This document shows, one piece after another, positions 35,585-46,700 of a stretch of DNA of 64,000 nucleotides. Every line of letters starts with the position of its first letter. Position 1 is the first letter of the stretch. The DNA comes from Leeuwenhoekiella blandensis MED217 (lineage in GTDB: Bacteria > Bacteroidota > Bacteroidia > Flavobacteriales > Flavobacteriaceae). The translations under genes and the position numbers were made by a program. The stretch lies in NCBI RefSeq assembly GCF_000152985.1, contig NZ_CH672395.1:4003823-4067822 (forward strand), in the 5' to 3' direction. The notes under the pieces were generated by a model. It had not been told where the DNA came from, did not search any database, and saw only the letters and a list, made by a program, of their open reading frames with translations.

Positions 35585-37204
35585 CTATTCCTGCGTAAGA
35601 ATAAAGGTGTGCTTAGGATACCAGCCTGAGCGTAAATCCAATAAATCGGGATAGTATAATACTTCTTCCGGCTGCTTTTGTTCCAGAAAATTCCCGGTGT
35701 CGTATTTACCGTTCTCGTTGAGGTCTACAATAACCCGCGCGTAGTATTTTCCGGGCTCGATACGGTTAAACTGAAACAAGGTTTTTCCCGGTTCTCCAAT
35801 GATCTCACGTTTTACATCGCCTTTTTCGGTTACCAACTGCACAATGTGTTGTACCTCTGCGGCTCCTTGTAACGTAAGGTCGTATTCCCCATAATCGCCA
35901 TAGGCTTTGGTGGATGCGCTAAAGTTGAGCGTATCATTCTTCGAGTCGTAGAAATCGGTTAGCGCTTCAGGAAGCATTTGTATTTTGTAAGACTCGTTTT
36001 CTTCGGTTTCAAAAGTCAGCGATATCTGCAGTTTTTTCGGAAATAAATTCACCTGAAAGGCTTCAACCAGCGTAGAATCTTTACGACTAATCACAATTTT
36101 GGAAGTGTCTACCGCCATTACCGGAATCGTAGTATTCAGCATATACGGTTCTTCTAAGATCAAGCTGCTGGACACCGATTGCACTTGTAGTGAGTCGGCC
36201 TTTAATGGGCGTCTGCGTACATACATCGTGTCTAGCAATTCCGTGTTTCCGTAAGTTTTAAAAATAAGGGAGTCGGTTTCAACTTGAGGCTTATACCAAT
36301 ACTGTAATGAATCCTGATCTTTTTTTAGCGTTACTAAGCGTTCAAAACCTTCAGGCTTTGCGCTTATCAATTCGATATCTATACTATCTGGATTCCCCGT
36401 AAACGGAAACGCTACACGTTGCGCAGCGCCTTGTTTAGGACGACCGGTTTCGGTTTCTAATTGCTCATTAAACAAGCGCAACACAAAAACCGAATCTGTA
36501 GGGACATCTATAAAGCCATCGTAAAATGCGATTTTATCTTTATCAGGCTGAAAGGTATAATTATTAGCGTCGTCTTTCAGCGCCACCAACTTATAACGCC
36601 CTTCCTTCACGTTAGTCAGTTCAAAAACCACGGTGCTATCTAAGGTATTGGTAATATATCGCGGCACATCTTTATACACGATAGAATCAGAATACGTTGA
36701 GTCGGCCTCATACAACATTACCGTCACGTACTCATCTGGTTTTTGCAAAAGCGCATCTCTAATGACTCCGGTTACATTAAGAGAATCTATATAATCACCC
36801 GTTGAAAAAACGTATTTAAAAAACTGAAAAGGATTTCCTTCATTATTGTCGGTAACGCTTTCTCCAAAATTGAATTGATAGGTTGTATTGGGGGCAAGTG
36901 TATCAGTAATCTGAATATCTATATACCTTGAAGCACTTCCTTGCGGACTCACTTGGGCCTTGGGATCCATTGGTGGAGAAACGATAAGGTTTTTACTCAG
37001 ATCTTTGAGTTTGATGTATTCATCAAAATAAATCCTGATTTCCTTTCGGTCAAAATTAGTTGTGTAATTGGGTGGATCGGCGCGCACCAAAACCGGTGGC
37101 GTTTCATCTTTGGGTCCGCCTGTAGGAGTACCGCGTTTGGCACATTGCACTACAAAAAGCAGTAATATAAAAACAGATACGAGCTGTAAAACCTTTTTTG
37201 ACAT
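35585..37204 (-). CDS. Ig-like-domain lipoprotein, Bacteroidota conserved
   Basis: 539 residues. Lipoprotein signal with Cys21 (FVVQC/A). It is followed by an N-terminal bacterial Ig-like (Big_5) domain (GTPTGGPKDETPPVLVRADP; IRIYFDEYIKLKDLSKNLIVSPP) and long beta-rich segments. The C-terminal part includes a prealbumin-like block (FNRIEPGKYYARVIVDLNENGKYDTGN). This is a common flavobacterial envelope lipoprotein of unknown function. The stop is 12 bp from the convergent nitrilase gene. Confidence 0.8.
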   Translation of the reverse strand: MSKKVLQLVSVFILLLFVVQCAKRGTPTGGPKDETPPVLVRADPPNYTTNFDRKEIRIYFDEYIKLKDLSKNLIVSPPMDPKAQVSPQGSASRYIDIQITDTLAPNTTYQFNFGESVTDNNEGNPFQFFKYVFSTGDYIDSLNVTGVIRDALLQKPDEYVTVMLYEADSTYSDSIVYKDVPRYITNTLDSTVVFELTNVKEGRYKLVALKDDANNYTFQPDKDKIAFYDGFIDVPTDSVFVLRLFNEQLETETGRPKQGAAQRVAFPFTGNPDSIDIELISAKPEGFERLVTLKKDQDSLQYWYKPQVETDSLIFKTYGNTELLDTMYVRRRPLKADSLQVQSVSSSLILEEPYMLNTTIPVMAVDTSKIVISRKDSTLVEAFQVNLFPKKLQISLTFETEENESYKIQMLPEALTDFYDSKNDTLNFSASTKAYGDYGEYDLTLQGAAEVQHIVQLVTEKGDVKREIIGEPGKTLFQFNRIEPGKYYARVIVDLNENGKYDTGNFLEQKQPEEVLYYPDLLDLRSGWYPKHTFILTQE

Positions 37205-37309
37205 AACAGCGCAAAGTAACGATTATTTTTAAAGATGAGACAGCAGTGTTTTTTGGATAATTCCTAGAAACATTAGCTGGTTTTTCATCCAGGTTTTAAA
37301 ACGTAAAAA

Positions 37310-37987
37310 TTATTGGGCTATTGCCATTACGGCTACACTCAATTTTATTTCCGGTATTTTCTCTAAAGCCAGCGCACAACCTTCTACAGTTCCGCCTGTG
37401 GTAATTAAATCATCTACGAGTAAAATATGCTTTCCTTGAAGGCTTGTGGTTTCGGTAACGGCAAAAGAGTCTAAAACTTCGGTACCTCTAAAAACCCGAT
37501 TTAAAAATACTTGCGTGCGTGTTGCTTTAGTTCGGTATAAAATGTGATCATAATACGGCTTATTTAAACATTGGGCAATCGCCTTGCCAAATCCCGCCAC
37601 CTGATTATAGCCGCGTTCGCGCAACCTCGATTTATGCAAAGGTACCGGCATCACACAGTCAATTTGATTAAATGCAGCCGCTTCTGCAAGTTGCGCTCCA
37701 AGCCATTGTCCTAAAAAATCACTTAACCCTTCCTGACCACGATATTTTAAATTATGAATAAGCTGTTGAACGCGGGTTTTCTTGTCAAAATAAAATAAAG
37801 CAGCCTCTAAATTAAGGCTTGTTCGCCCGTACAATAATTTTTTGATGGGTTTTTGCGTTGTAGTGTGCAAATGAGTTACCGGCAATGCGTGGCGGCAAGA
37901 AGTACAAATGAGTTGTTCCCCTTCGCTCAGGATGGTTTCACAAGCACTACATTGCTCAGGAAAGAAGAGTTTCAGCAAAGACTTCAT
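37310..37987 (-). CDS. comF: ComF-family phosphoribosyltransferase-like protein
   Basis: 225 residues. An N-terminal zinc-ribbon-like set of cysteines (Cys13, Cys16, Cys28, Cys31) precedes a type I PRTase domain with the PRPP loop ILLVDDLITTGGTV. ComF proteins take part in natural transformation in several bacteria. In flavobacteria a DNA-uptake role is assumed from the family only. It is divergent from the coiled-coil membrane protein gene by 53 bp. Confidence 0.9.
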   Translation of the reverse strand: MKSLLKLFFPEQCSACETILSEGEQLICTSCRHALPVTHLHTTTQKPIKKLLYGRTSLNLEAALFYFDKKTRVQQLIHNLKYRGQEGLSDFLGQWLGAQLAEAAAFNQIDCVMPVPLHKSRLRERGYNQVAGFGKAIAQCLNKPYYDHILYRTKATRTQVFLNRVFRGTEVLDSFAVTETTSLQGKHILLVDDLITTGGTVEGCALALEKIPEIKLSVAVMAIAQ

Positions 37988-38040
37988 CTCATTTTGATTA
38001 ATTATTTTAACTTTCGCACTAAGATATCAAAATAGGCTGC

Positions 38041-38922
38041 ATGAGCGCGACTCGCAATAACAATGCTTTAAAGATTCTTATCGGTATACTTTTTCTATTG
38101 CTCTTGGGATTGGGTGGTTACACCTATAAATTCTATCACGAGCTGAGTGCCAGTAAAGTAGCACTTTCTGAAGAAAAAGAACTTCTTAAAGAAGAACTGA
38201 GTGACCTTTTGACCAACTATAATGCTGAAATTGAAACCAACAAGCTGCTTTCTACTGAATTAAAAGAAGCACGGGCTCGTATTCAAAACTTGCTAAATCG
38301 TCTTGAGCAAGCAAATTCTACACAGACGACACTTCAAAATTACAGGCGTGAGCTGGCTATTTTAAGGGATGAGCGCGATGCCTTACGTAAAAAAGCAGAC
38401 AGTTTACTCCTTGAAAATGCATTGCTGGTAACTCAAAAAACAAATGCCGAAGCTGCTTTTGATGAAAGTGTTGTTGAACGCGACTCACTAAAACAACAAA
38501 ACGAAGCGCTGCAAGAAAACCTGAGTAAAGGTGCTCAACTTACCGTGAGTAAATTTAGAACCAGTGGTGTCATCCTGCGCCGTAGTGGTAAAACCGTGCC
38601 TAATGATCGCGCAAGACGTATTGATAAAATTGAAATTTGCTATACGATCAATGAAAATATTTTGGCCAAGCCGGGCATTCACGATTTCTACATTCAGGTG
38701 ATCAATCCCAGAAATAACGTGATGGGCGAACACGTTTCACTCGCTTTTGGAGAAAATATTCTGATTTACAGCGCTTACCAACAGATCAATTATCAAAATG
38801 AGGAGCTTCAATCCTGTGTTTGGATCAATCCGATGGCCGAAGAATTTGATCCGGGAATTTACCGCATCAATCTGTTTGAAAACGATCGCTTGCTTAGCAA
38901 TAGCGTGGTTGAGCTCGAATAA
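38041..38922 (+). CDS. membrane-anchored coiled-coil protein of unknown function
   Basis: 293 residues. One TM helix near the N-terminus (about 11-30; LIGILFLLLLGLGGYTY), a long coiled coil (about 36-165) and a beta-rich C-terminal domain (about 180-293; TIDE-like strands around KIEICYTINENILAKPGIHDFYIQVINPRNN). Homologous flavobacterial proteins are often mislabelled as chromosome-partition proteins because of the coiled coil. I see no ParA/ParB features. An extracytoplasmic structural role is plausible. Confidence 0.75.
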   Translation: MSATRNNNALKILIGILFLLLLGLGGYTYKFYHELSASKVALSEEKELLKEELSDLLTNYNAEIETNKLLSTELKEARARIQNLLNRLEQANSTQTTLQNYRRELAILRDERDALRKKADSLLLENALLVTQKTNAEAAFDESVVERDSLKQQNEALQENLSKGAQLTVSKFRTSGVILRRSGKTVPNDRARRIDKIEICYTINENILAKPGIHDFYIQVINPRNNVMGEHVSLAFGENILIYSAYQQINYQNEELQSCVWINPMAEEFDPGIYRINLFENDRLLSNSVVELE

Positions 38923-38944
38923 TTCAGCTTCAAAAATCATCTTA

Positions 38945-38977
38945 TAAAAAAACCGCTGCATTGCTGCGGTTTTTTTA
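38945..38977 (+). terminator. intrinsic terminator of the coiled-coil gene
   Basis: AAAAAAACCGC.GC-ATT-GC.GCGGTTTTTTT has one T-T mismatch in the stem and ends in a T run. Confidence 0.85.
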
Positions 38978-39040
38978 TTTTTACCTCCTTGTTTCGCAAC
39001 AGCAAAACAACCAAAATCAAATACAAAAGCAACATACCAA

Positions 39041-40576
39041 ATGGCACAACAGGAAGATCATTTTAAGAAGGTAATATCACACGCAAAAGAATATGGCTAC
39101 ATTTTTGGGAGTAGCGAGATTTATGACGGTTTAAGTGCCGTGTATGACTACGGTCAAAACGGAGCCGAACTCAAGAAAAACATACGTGATTACTGGTGGA
39201 AGAGTATGGTGCAAATGCACGAGAATATCGTGGGTATTGATGCTTCGATCTTTATGCATCCTACCACGTGGAAAGCTTCTGGACACGTTGATGCTTTTAA
39301 TGACCCGCTTATTGACAATAAAGATTCAAAAAAACGCTATCGCGCCGATGTATTGATCGAAGATTATGCTGAAAAACTGAATCAAAAAGCGCTTAAAGAA
39401 ATAGCAAAAGCAAAAAAACGCTTTGGTGATAAGTTTGACGAGCAAGAGTTTGTAACTACAAATCCACGTGTTTTACGCTATCGCAAGGAACAGGAAACCG
39501 TTTTACAACGCATGGCGCGTTCTCTGGAAGCCGAAGATCTTGCCGATGTAAAAGCTTTGATCGAAGAACTAGGCATTGCAGACCCCGATACCGGTTCAAA
39601 AAACTGGACAGACGTGCGTCAATTCAATTTGATGTTTGGGACTAAATTAGGAGCTTCTGCAGAAACTGCTACCGATCTCTATTTAAGACCAGAAACTGCA
39701 CAGGGAATTTTTGTAAACTTTCTGAACGTGCAAAAAACCGGAAGAATGAAAATTCCATTTGGGATCGCTCAAACCGGTAAAGCTTTTAGAAATGAGATCG
39801 TAGCGCGTCAGTTTATTTTTAGAATGCGTGAATTTGAACAGATGGAAATGCAGTTTTTTGTGCGTCCCGGTGACGAACTAAAATGGTACGAGCATTGGAA
39901 AGAAACGCGTCTAAAATGGCATTTATCACTTGGTCTTGGTGAAGAAAATTACCGTTTTCATGATCACGAGAAGCTAGCCCACTATGCGAATGCAGCAGCA
40001 GATATTGAGTTTGATTTCCCATTTGGTTTTAAAGAATTAGAAGGAATTCACAGCCGTACCGATTTTGACCTTAAAGCACACGAAGAATTCTCAGGTAAAA
40101 AGCTTCAATTCTTTGATCCTGAATTGAATGAAAATTATGTGCCTTATGTGGTTGAAACTTCAATAGGTCTTGACCGTATGTTCCTAGCGGTATTCTCAAA
40201 ATCTTTAGAAGAAGAAGAACTAGAGAACGGTTCTACCCGTACCGTTTTAAAACTTCCGGCGATTTTAGCACCTGTAAAAGCTGCCATACTTCCACTAGTT
40301 AAAAAAGATGGATTACCTGAAGTTGCACAAAAGATCATCGATGATTTGAAATTCGACTTTAATGTGGCTTATGATGAGAAAGATGCTGTGGGACGCAGAT
40401 ACCGCCGCCAAGATGCTGCGGGAACTCCGTTTTGCATCACTGTAGATCACGACACCTTAGAAGATGAAAGTGTAACCATTCGCGATCGCGACACAATGGA
40501 GCAAAAACGTGTAAAAATCAGCGAGCTTGCTACCATTTTGCACGAAAAAATAGATTTTAAACATTGGGCAAAATAA
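39041..40576 (+). CDS. glyS: glycyl-tRNA synthetase (single-chain, class II)
   Basis: Charges tRNA-Gly in the cytoplasm. 511 residues of the alpha2 (eukaryote/archaea-like) type rather than the alpha2-beta2 type. Class II motifs are present: motif 1 near SSEIYDGLSAVYDYGQNGAELK, motif 2 at FRNEIVARQFIFRMREFEQMEMQFF and motif 3 at VVETSIGLDRMFLAV. The anticodon-binding domain is at the C-terminus (APVKAAILPLVKKDGLPE on). Single gene with a strong terminator. Confidence 0.96.
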   Translation: MAQQEDHFKKVISHAKEYGYIFGSSEIYDGLSAVYDYGQNGAELKKNIRDYWWKSMVQMHENIVGIDASIFMHPTTWKASGHVDAFNDPLIDNKDSKKRYRADVLIEDYAEKLNQKALKEIAKAKKRFGDKFDEQEFVTTNPRVLRYRKEQETVLQRMARSLEAEDLADVKALIEELGIADPDTGSKNWTDVRQFNLMFGTKLGASAETATDLYLRPETAQGIFVNFLNVQKTGRMKIPFGIAQTGKAFRNEIVARQFIFRMREFEQMEMQFFVRPGDELKWYEHWKETRLKWHLSLGLGEENYRFHDHEKLAHYANAAADIEFDFPFGFKELEGIHSRTDFDLKAHEEFSGKKLQFFDPELNENYVPYVVETSIGLDRMFLAVFSKSLEEEELENGSTRTVLKLPAILAPVKAAILPLVKKDGLPEVAQKIIDDLKFDFNVAYDEKDAVGRRYRRQDAAGTPFCITVDHDTLEDESVTIRDRDTMEQKRVKISELATILHEKIDFKHWAK

Positions 40577-40598
40577 GTCCGCTATTTTATCAAAAATT

Positions 40599-40627
40599 CA
40601 AAAAGCCCCAAGTCGGGGCTTTTTTTG
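40599..40627 (+). terminator. intrinsic terminator of glyS
   Basis: AAAAAGCCCC-AAGTC-GGGGCTTTTTTT, with complementary TTC/GAA flanks. Confidence 0.92.
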
Positions 40628-40677
40628 AACCTTATAGTTGATTCTTTCGTACATTTAATGACCGCAACACGCTAACT

Positions 40678-43600
40678 ATGAAACATTTTTACCCGCACGA
40701 TCTCAAGAAAGCACAACTGTTAACATGCTTTCTGGTTTTACTTAGTTTTTCCTGTTCGTTTCAGGTTATTGGCCAAGAGAAAAAAAAGCCTACGGTAATT
40801 AGAAAAATGCGTTTGGTGCGTGAAGTTCCCAGTCTCGCCTCTCAACTAAAAAAAGGAACTTTTAAAGCGGTAGAGAAATCAAATAATCCGCAAGAAATTA
40901 ACCCAAAAAGACGCCGGGCTAATCAAGTGGTGCCGGGCAAAGGTTTGCCTAAAGACGGTGATCCTCTGCTTAAAAAGCAAACCGAAAAAGAAAAAACCGA
41001 CGCAAAGTCCTACAGCTTAGAACCGCTTCAGGTTTTTGAAGCAAACACTTCAAACTTTACGCCATCTGATCCCACTGGGGCTGCAGGACCCAATCACTAT
41101 GTAGCTGCCTGGAATGTTGGTTTTAAAATTTATGATAAACAAGGAAACGAACTTGTACCTCAGGCGAGTCTGGGAACGCTTTTTGAAGGAAACACTGCCG
41201 GAGATCCTATTGTACTTTACGACGCTCCTGCAGACCGGTTTATCATAACGCAATTTGAAAATGAAGATGAAAGCGATGCAGACAATGACTTTGAAAACGG
41301 ATTAAATATCGCGATTTGTCAAGGCTCAGATCCTGTAAACGATGGTTGGTATATTTATACCGCCGGTTTTGAAACCGGTGCTTTTCCTGATTATCCCAAA
41401 TATTCTGTTTGGCATGATGGGTATTATGTAACTTCAAATATTGCGATTAGCGGCGGTGACGCGACAGGAGATGCTGTTTTTGTTATGGAGCGTGATCAAA
41501 TGCTTCAAGGGCTTGCTGAAGTAGGCTTTTTGGGATTCCCCTTGCCTACGTTGCAAAGAGCAGGATTTTACAGTCCGCAGTTTTTTAATGTCAGCACTTC
41601 TGAAGCACCAACGACAGGTGGTGCTACCGTAGTTTATTATCAAGATGATGCGTGGTCTGGCGTTGATGATGATCACCTTAAATTATGGACGGTAGACGTG
41701 GACTGGGACACACCTGAAAATTCAAGTATTTCACAACCGGAGCTTATCAGCGTAAGCGATTTTAATGGTGTTTTTGACGGCGGAAGTTTTTCAAATTTAC
41801 CGCAGCCTGCAGGTGCCGAAATTGACGCCATGCAAGGTACCGTAATGAATCAAGCCCAGTTTAGAAAGTTTGACGATCATAACTCGGCTATTTTTAATTT
41901 TGTGGTCAATGTCGCTCCTTTGGGAGAAGAGCAAGCCGGTATACGCTGGTATGAGTTACGACAAACAGGAGATGGCCAACCGTGGACGATTTATCAAGAA
42001 GGAACTTACGTGTCTCCTACCGGAAATAATGCCTTTGGTGCAAGTATGGCGATGGACGGTGCCGGAAGCATTGCCATGGGATACACGACCGTAAGCGCCG
42101 ATTTACCTGTAACCTTAAATTTTACCGGAAGATATACCAACGATCCTTTGGGCGAAATGTCTGTGCCCGAAGCATTTCTCGCAACCAGTACCGGAGCCAG
42201 TACTTCTGAGCGCTATGCCGATTATACACACCTTACTATTGACCCGGCAGACGATGAAACCTTTTGGTTTATTTCAGAATATTTCAATCCGCAACGCACG
42301 GATATAATTAGCGTTTTCAAATTGGCGTCAGATAATGCCAATGATGTTCAGACCATTTCTATTGATAGTCCAGAAGACGGCGCTTTAACCAGCACCGAAA
42401 GTATTACGATCACGATACGAAATGCCGGTAATACCACGCAAACCAGTATTCCCGTAAGCTACACTGTAGACGGAACAACGGTGAATGAAACTTTTACAGG
42501 AAGTCTTGCTTTTAATGAAAGTGTCAGTTATACCTTTACGCAAACCGCTGATCTTTCTAACATAGGAGAAGAATACACTATTACTGCCACCACCAATCTT
42601 GAAAACGATGAAGACACCACCAATGACAGTATGTCAACCACGGTACAAAACCTCTGGCAAAACAATGTGGGCGTTTCTTCGATAGATAATCCACAGTCTG
42701 ATTCCGGACTGGGAGCTGCGATTCCTATTACTGTTACGGTCACCAATTTTGGACAAGCAGATCAGGCTAATTTTCCGGTGTACTACAGCATCAATGACGG
42801 GGAGCAAATCACAGAAACCTTTGACCGAACCATAGCCGCTCAGACTTCAGAATCCTTTACTTTTAATGCTACCGAGGACTTTTCAGCTATTGGCTCTTAT
42901 GAGATTACCGCCGGGACGGCTTTAGAAACCGATAGCGACACCAGCAATGATGAAATTTCGGCAACCGTAACCAATGACTACTGTCAACCGGTTTCTAACT
43001 GTAGTGGTTTTGGTGATGGTGTAACAGAAATAAGCCTCGAAGGAACTACGATCACGACAGCCTGTTCAGCTACAGGTTATGATGCCGATCTGGATACTGT
43101 TTTTGATCTTGATATTCAAGAAAATGCATACACAGGAATGCTTGAAGTAGGCTATCAAAATTCTAACTACGCAATCTTTATAGATTTTAATAACAATGGT
43201 GGGTTTGAAGCATCAGAAATGGTTTCAAACGGCAATGTGCTGTTTGCTGATACTGCCGAAGAATTTGAACTCGAATTACCAGAAGGCGTTGCCTTAGGAA
43301 CCTACAGAATGCGCGTGCGTGGTCAAGACAGCAATGAAGAAGGTGATGTGACAGATCCTTGTGGCGATCTTGCCTATGGCCGTACCAATGACTACAGCGT
43401 ACGTATCTTTAACAGTCTTTCGGTGGAAGAGAATATTTTTCCGGATAGTGAATTAGTAATTCTTGAGCCTGAACAAAATCATTTTCAAATTTCTTTAAGC
43501 ACTCAAGAAACCACCGAAAAAATGGCGGTAACTGTGTACTCTATTTTAGGGCAAAAATTAGCCGAAAACTGGATCGAAAATGAATACGGAAGCTATGTAT

Positions 43601-43695
43601 ATGACTTGGATATGTCTTACGCTTCAAGCGGTGTTTACATCGTGCGTATCGGGAATCGTAACGGTGGGCAATCTAAAAAGATTATTGTCAATTAA
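40678..43695 (+). CDS. T9SS type A sorting-domain protein with CARDB-like and GEVED domains
   Basis: 1005 residues. A long signal peptide (cleavage near VIGQ, 33) is followed by a basic linker, a large N-terminal domain (about 115-555; DPTGAAGPNHYVAAWNVGF, a recurring motif of secreted Bacteroidota proteins) and two CARDB/Ig-like repeats (about 560-660 and 660-765; SIDSPEDGALTSTESITITI, SIDNPQSDSGLGAAIPITVT). A GEVED domain follows (about 785-905; YAIFIDFNNNGGFEASE). The last 75 residues (AVTVYSILGQKLAENW ... SGVYIVRI) are a type A sorting domain, so the protein is exported by T9SS. Ligand or enzyme activity unknown. Confidence 0.88.
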   Translation: MKHFYPHDLKKAQLLTCFLVLLSFSCSFQVIGQEKKKPTVIRKMRLVREVPSLASQLKKGTFKAVEKSNNPQEINPKRRRANQVVPGKGLPKDGDPLLKKQTEKEKTDAKSYSLEPLQVFEANTSNFTPSDPTGAAGPNHYVAAWNVGFKIYDKQGNELVPQASLGTLFEGNTAGDPIVLYDAPADRFIITQFENEDESDADNDFENGLNIAICQGSDPVNDGWYIYTAGFETGAFPDYPKYSVWHDGYYVTSNIAISGGDATGDAVFVMERDQMLQGLAEVGFLGFPLPTLQRAGFYSPQFFNVSTSEAPTTGGATVVYYQDDAWSGVDDDHLKLWTVDVDWDTPENSSISQPELISVSDFNGVFDGGSFSNLPQPAGAEIDAMQGTVMNQAQFRKFDDHNSAIFNFVVNVAPLGEEQAGIRWYELRQTGDGQPWTIYQEGTYVSPTGNNAFGASMAMDGAGSIAMGYTTVSADLPVTLNFTGRYTNDPLGEMSVPEAFLATSTGASTSERYADYTHLTIDPADDETFWFISEYFNPQRTDIISVFKLASDNANDVQTISIDSPEDGALTSTESITITIRNAGNTTQTSIPVSYTVDGTTVNETFTGSLAFNESVSYTFTQTADLSNIGEEYTITATTNLENDEDTTNDSMSTTVQNLWQNNVGVSSIDNPQSDSGLGAAIPITVTVTNFGQADQANFPVYYSINDGEQITETFDRTIAAQTSESFTFNATEDFSAIGSYEITAGTALETDSDTSNDEISATVTNDYCQPVSNCSGFGDGVTEISLEGTTITTACSATGYDADLDTVFDLDIQENAYTGMLEVGYQNSNYAIFIDFNNNGGFEASEMVSNGNVLFADTAEEFELELPEGVALGTYRMRVRGQDSNEEGDVTDPCGDLAYGRTNDYSVRIFNSLSVEENIFPDSELVILEPEQNHFQISLSTQETTEKMAVTVYSILGQKLAENWIENEYGSYVYDLDMSYASSGVYIVRIGNRNGGQSKKIIVN

Positions 43696-43696
43696 G

Positions 43697-43721
43697 CTTT
43701 TTTATTTGAAGGTTAAAAAAG
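43697..43721. terminator. AT-rich bidirectional terminator between convergent genes
   Basis: CTTTTTTA (43697-43704) and TAAAAAAG (43714-43721) form an 8-bp stem just after the plus-strand stop, overlapping the minus-strand stop. No GC-rich core, so strength is uncertain. Confidence 0.5.
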
Positions 43722-46700
43722 TGCTCGTAGCTGAACCGTTCCTGTATGAATGGTTCTAGAATCTTCACTTTTACGACCAAAATACGACAGGTTTAAATCT
43801 AGAAATTTAGTCAGGCGTTTTTGCGCGATTACATTCCAGGTGAAGTTTGAACCCGGCTGCAAGCCTTCTAGCATTTGATAAGCAACCGGTGAAAATGCAG
43901 CACCTTCAAATTCATTTTTGATGTATTGCGCCTCGATATTGAATGAAATCTTTTCAGCATTGCTGTAGGAAAATGCCACCCCAAAATCCTGTTTATTTAA
44001 ATATTCCAAAGCCCCCAAACTATTTTCTTTGGTTCCCAAACTGTAAAAAGCTTCAAGCCGCGTGTTATCGTCAAATAAGTACGAAATTTTAGGATTTAGT
44101 TCAAAAGTCTCGAGACTGTAATTGCGTTGTGCAAAATTTTCTGACGCACTACTATTGGTTCCTAAAGCTGTATTTAAGTTAAACAAATAACTTGCTTTTA
44201 TTTTATGCAGAAAAGACACTTGATGGCTGCGTAATTCATTAGTTTGTAATCCTAACGAAACTAAATTACGTGCTGTATTTGCTAGATAGGTGTAGCTTGT
44301 CGTATACTGCTGTTTTCCTCTGTTGAAAAAAAGCGTGTTTCTAAAATTGAGATTCAATCCCAGTGCATTGTCATCATCTTCAAACGGATTTAAATCAAAA
44401 GAATTCCCATCCCGAAGGACTTTACGATCGATTAAATAACTGGTTTGATTGTAAAAATGCGAAGCAAATTTTTGAAAGCCTTTTTTACCACTCCATTGCT
44501 GAAAATTTACCGTAAGAATCTGACTTAACTTATTCTGATGTGTTTTTACAAAAAGCTGGTTAGGTAACAATACTCTTATGAAATCGGCTTCATCCTGAAA
44601 CTGCGCCAGTTCAAACTCTTCTAATTGCTGAACCCCGTCGTTATTGTAATCCTTCCACGTGTAAACTCCAAGACCTTCATCAACCTTAACATAAGTGAAT
44701 TCCTGTTGTGGCAAAGTCCCGCTGCTCGTTTCAAAAACCGTATTCAATCGTACAAGATTTTTAAAAAGCTTTTGATTGTACAGCAACCGGGAGTTCAAAG
44801 ATTGCTCAGATGCTGTCCCTTCGGTATAGCGCAATTTCCTATAATTAGCATACAATCCTAAAGAAGTATTTTCATTTTGAATCAGTTGTGATTTCAGATA
44901 ATAAGTGTCACTGTGGTTTACCTGTTGTACGTTATTGCCTCGCAAACTATCATTCACGCGATAGCGATAGCCCAATTCCACAAAAACCGCCGTACTGTCT
45001 CCCCGCCCTACAAAAGCTTCATAGGATTGAAACCGCTGACTCAAAGGATCAAAAACTTCTGAAACAGGATTACGGCTTACATTATCTTCAGCACGCAACT
45101 TGGCACCGATCCAAGATTTTTGCATTCCGTATATAGCTGCAGCATTCATTCTAAAAAAACGCGTAGTTGCAGTATCTGCTTCAGATTTTAAATAGCTGGC
45201 ATTAAACTGTGTTCGCAGTTTGTTAAACCGAAGATTGCCATAAATAGAATTGCGGGAGCCGGAATAATTCTGACTGTAATTCAAATGTTCAAAACTATAA
45301 TTCACCACTCCAATTGCGGTATCCTGAAAATGTAATCCTGAAGTAAGCAAGGTTTGATCACCCTGGGGAAATAAGGGTAAATTCCAGTCGCGGCTAAACT
45401 CGATCGCATAGGTGCGCTCAATATTTCGAAAAGTGTTTTGGATATAGTCTACCGTTCCATACGCCCGCAACTGCCTGACTTCATTTTTTTCGTAAAGCGT
45501 TTGATCAACATTGAAACGACCTGCAAAACCATCATTATCTCCATCGTCTAAATCTGAAAAGAGGTTCAAATCCTCTTTGCTTCCTGCACCTTCAAATGAA
45601 ATACGCGTCTTTGCTGAAGGATTATAAGCTCCTTGTAACACGGCCATTTGCAACTGGGTCGGGGCAAACAAACGCGCCACCGGTTCAAAATTCCCTTGTG
45701 GAATTCCGTTTATTGGTGCTACATATTCATAAATACGATTGATCGCCGATGCGTTGGTGAGTACGTAATTTCCTTGATTTGTACCTACATCTGTAAAACG
45801 CACATTGAACAATTCGTCCTCAGGATCGTTAGAAAACTCAAATACTTCCTGACCGTTTCTAAACACTTTTCGGTATAAAATTTTATTCTCATTATAAGTG
45901 TCAGGATTTGCACTTGGTGCGATCATTTGTTCGCTATCATCTCCTGCACTCTGCAAAACTGCTACTTGTTCTTGATTTAAATTTTGCAATAAGGGTTGAT
46001 TTTTAGCATCATTTTCAGAATACACATGCGCCCGAAGCTTAAGTTTGCCGTCATCGGTCTGATGGCCACCTCCTGCATAGGCAATTATGCGAGTAAAATT
46101 TTGTTCACTGTATTGATACTCAACCGAAATACGCATCTCGCTGGTAATGGGAAACGTAGGATTAAAACGGATTTCCCCGGCATTATAATCAATTACATAA
46201 TCTGCGGTTTCCCCGCGCTCTAGCAAGATACCGTTAACAAAAACGCGTTCACTTCCGCTAACGATAAGCACGTACAACTCGCCATTAGGTCCGGTCAATT
46301 TATACGGCCCTTGATTCCCTTCTTGTCCTGTAAATCTACTTTGTGTAAAAACACCGCGTACCAAAGCTCCGGTGGCAAAAGCTTCGGTTTGCGAATTCTC
46401 TTGATCCAGTCGCCCGCTCAAGGATAAGCCCTGTACTTTTTTTGTAAATCGACCAAAAAAGGAGATGTTATTTTCCAGATTAATATCTCCGGCGCGTATG
46501 TTCCACATATCGCTGTAGAGCTCTATAAAGATCTGATCAAACTCATCTAAACGCTGTGAGTATCCCCCATTTTGCTGCGGAATATTCGCATCTTGCAACG
46601 AAGTGCGCAAAGAGACCTTTTTGCTTAGTTTCCCGGTGATTTGCAGGTCTAGCTCGCTGGTAAGCGTACTGTTTTGATTATTTCCGCTGGTGATCCCACG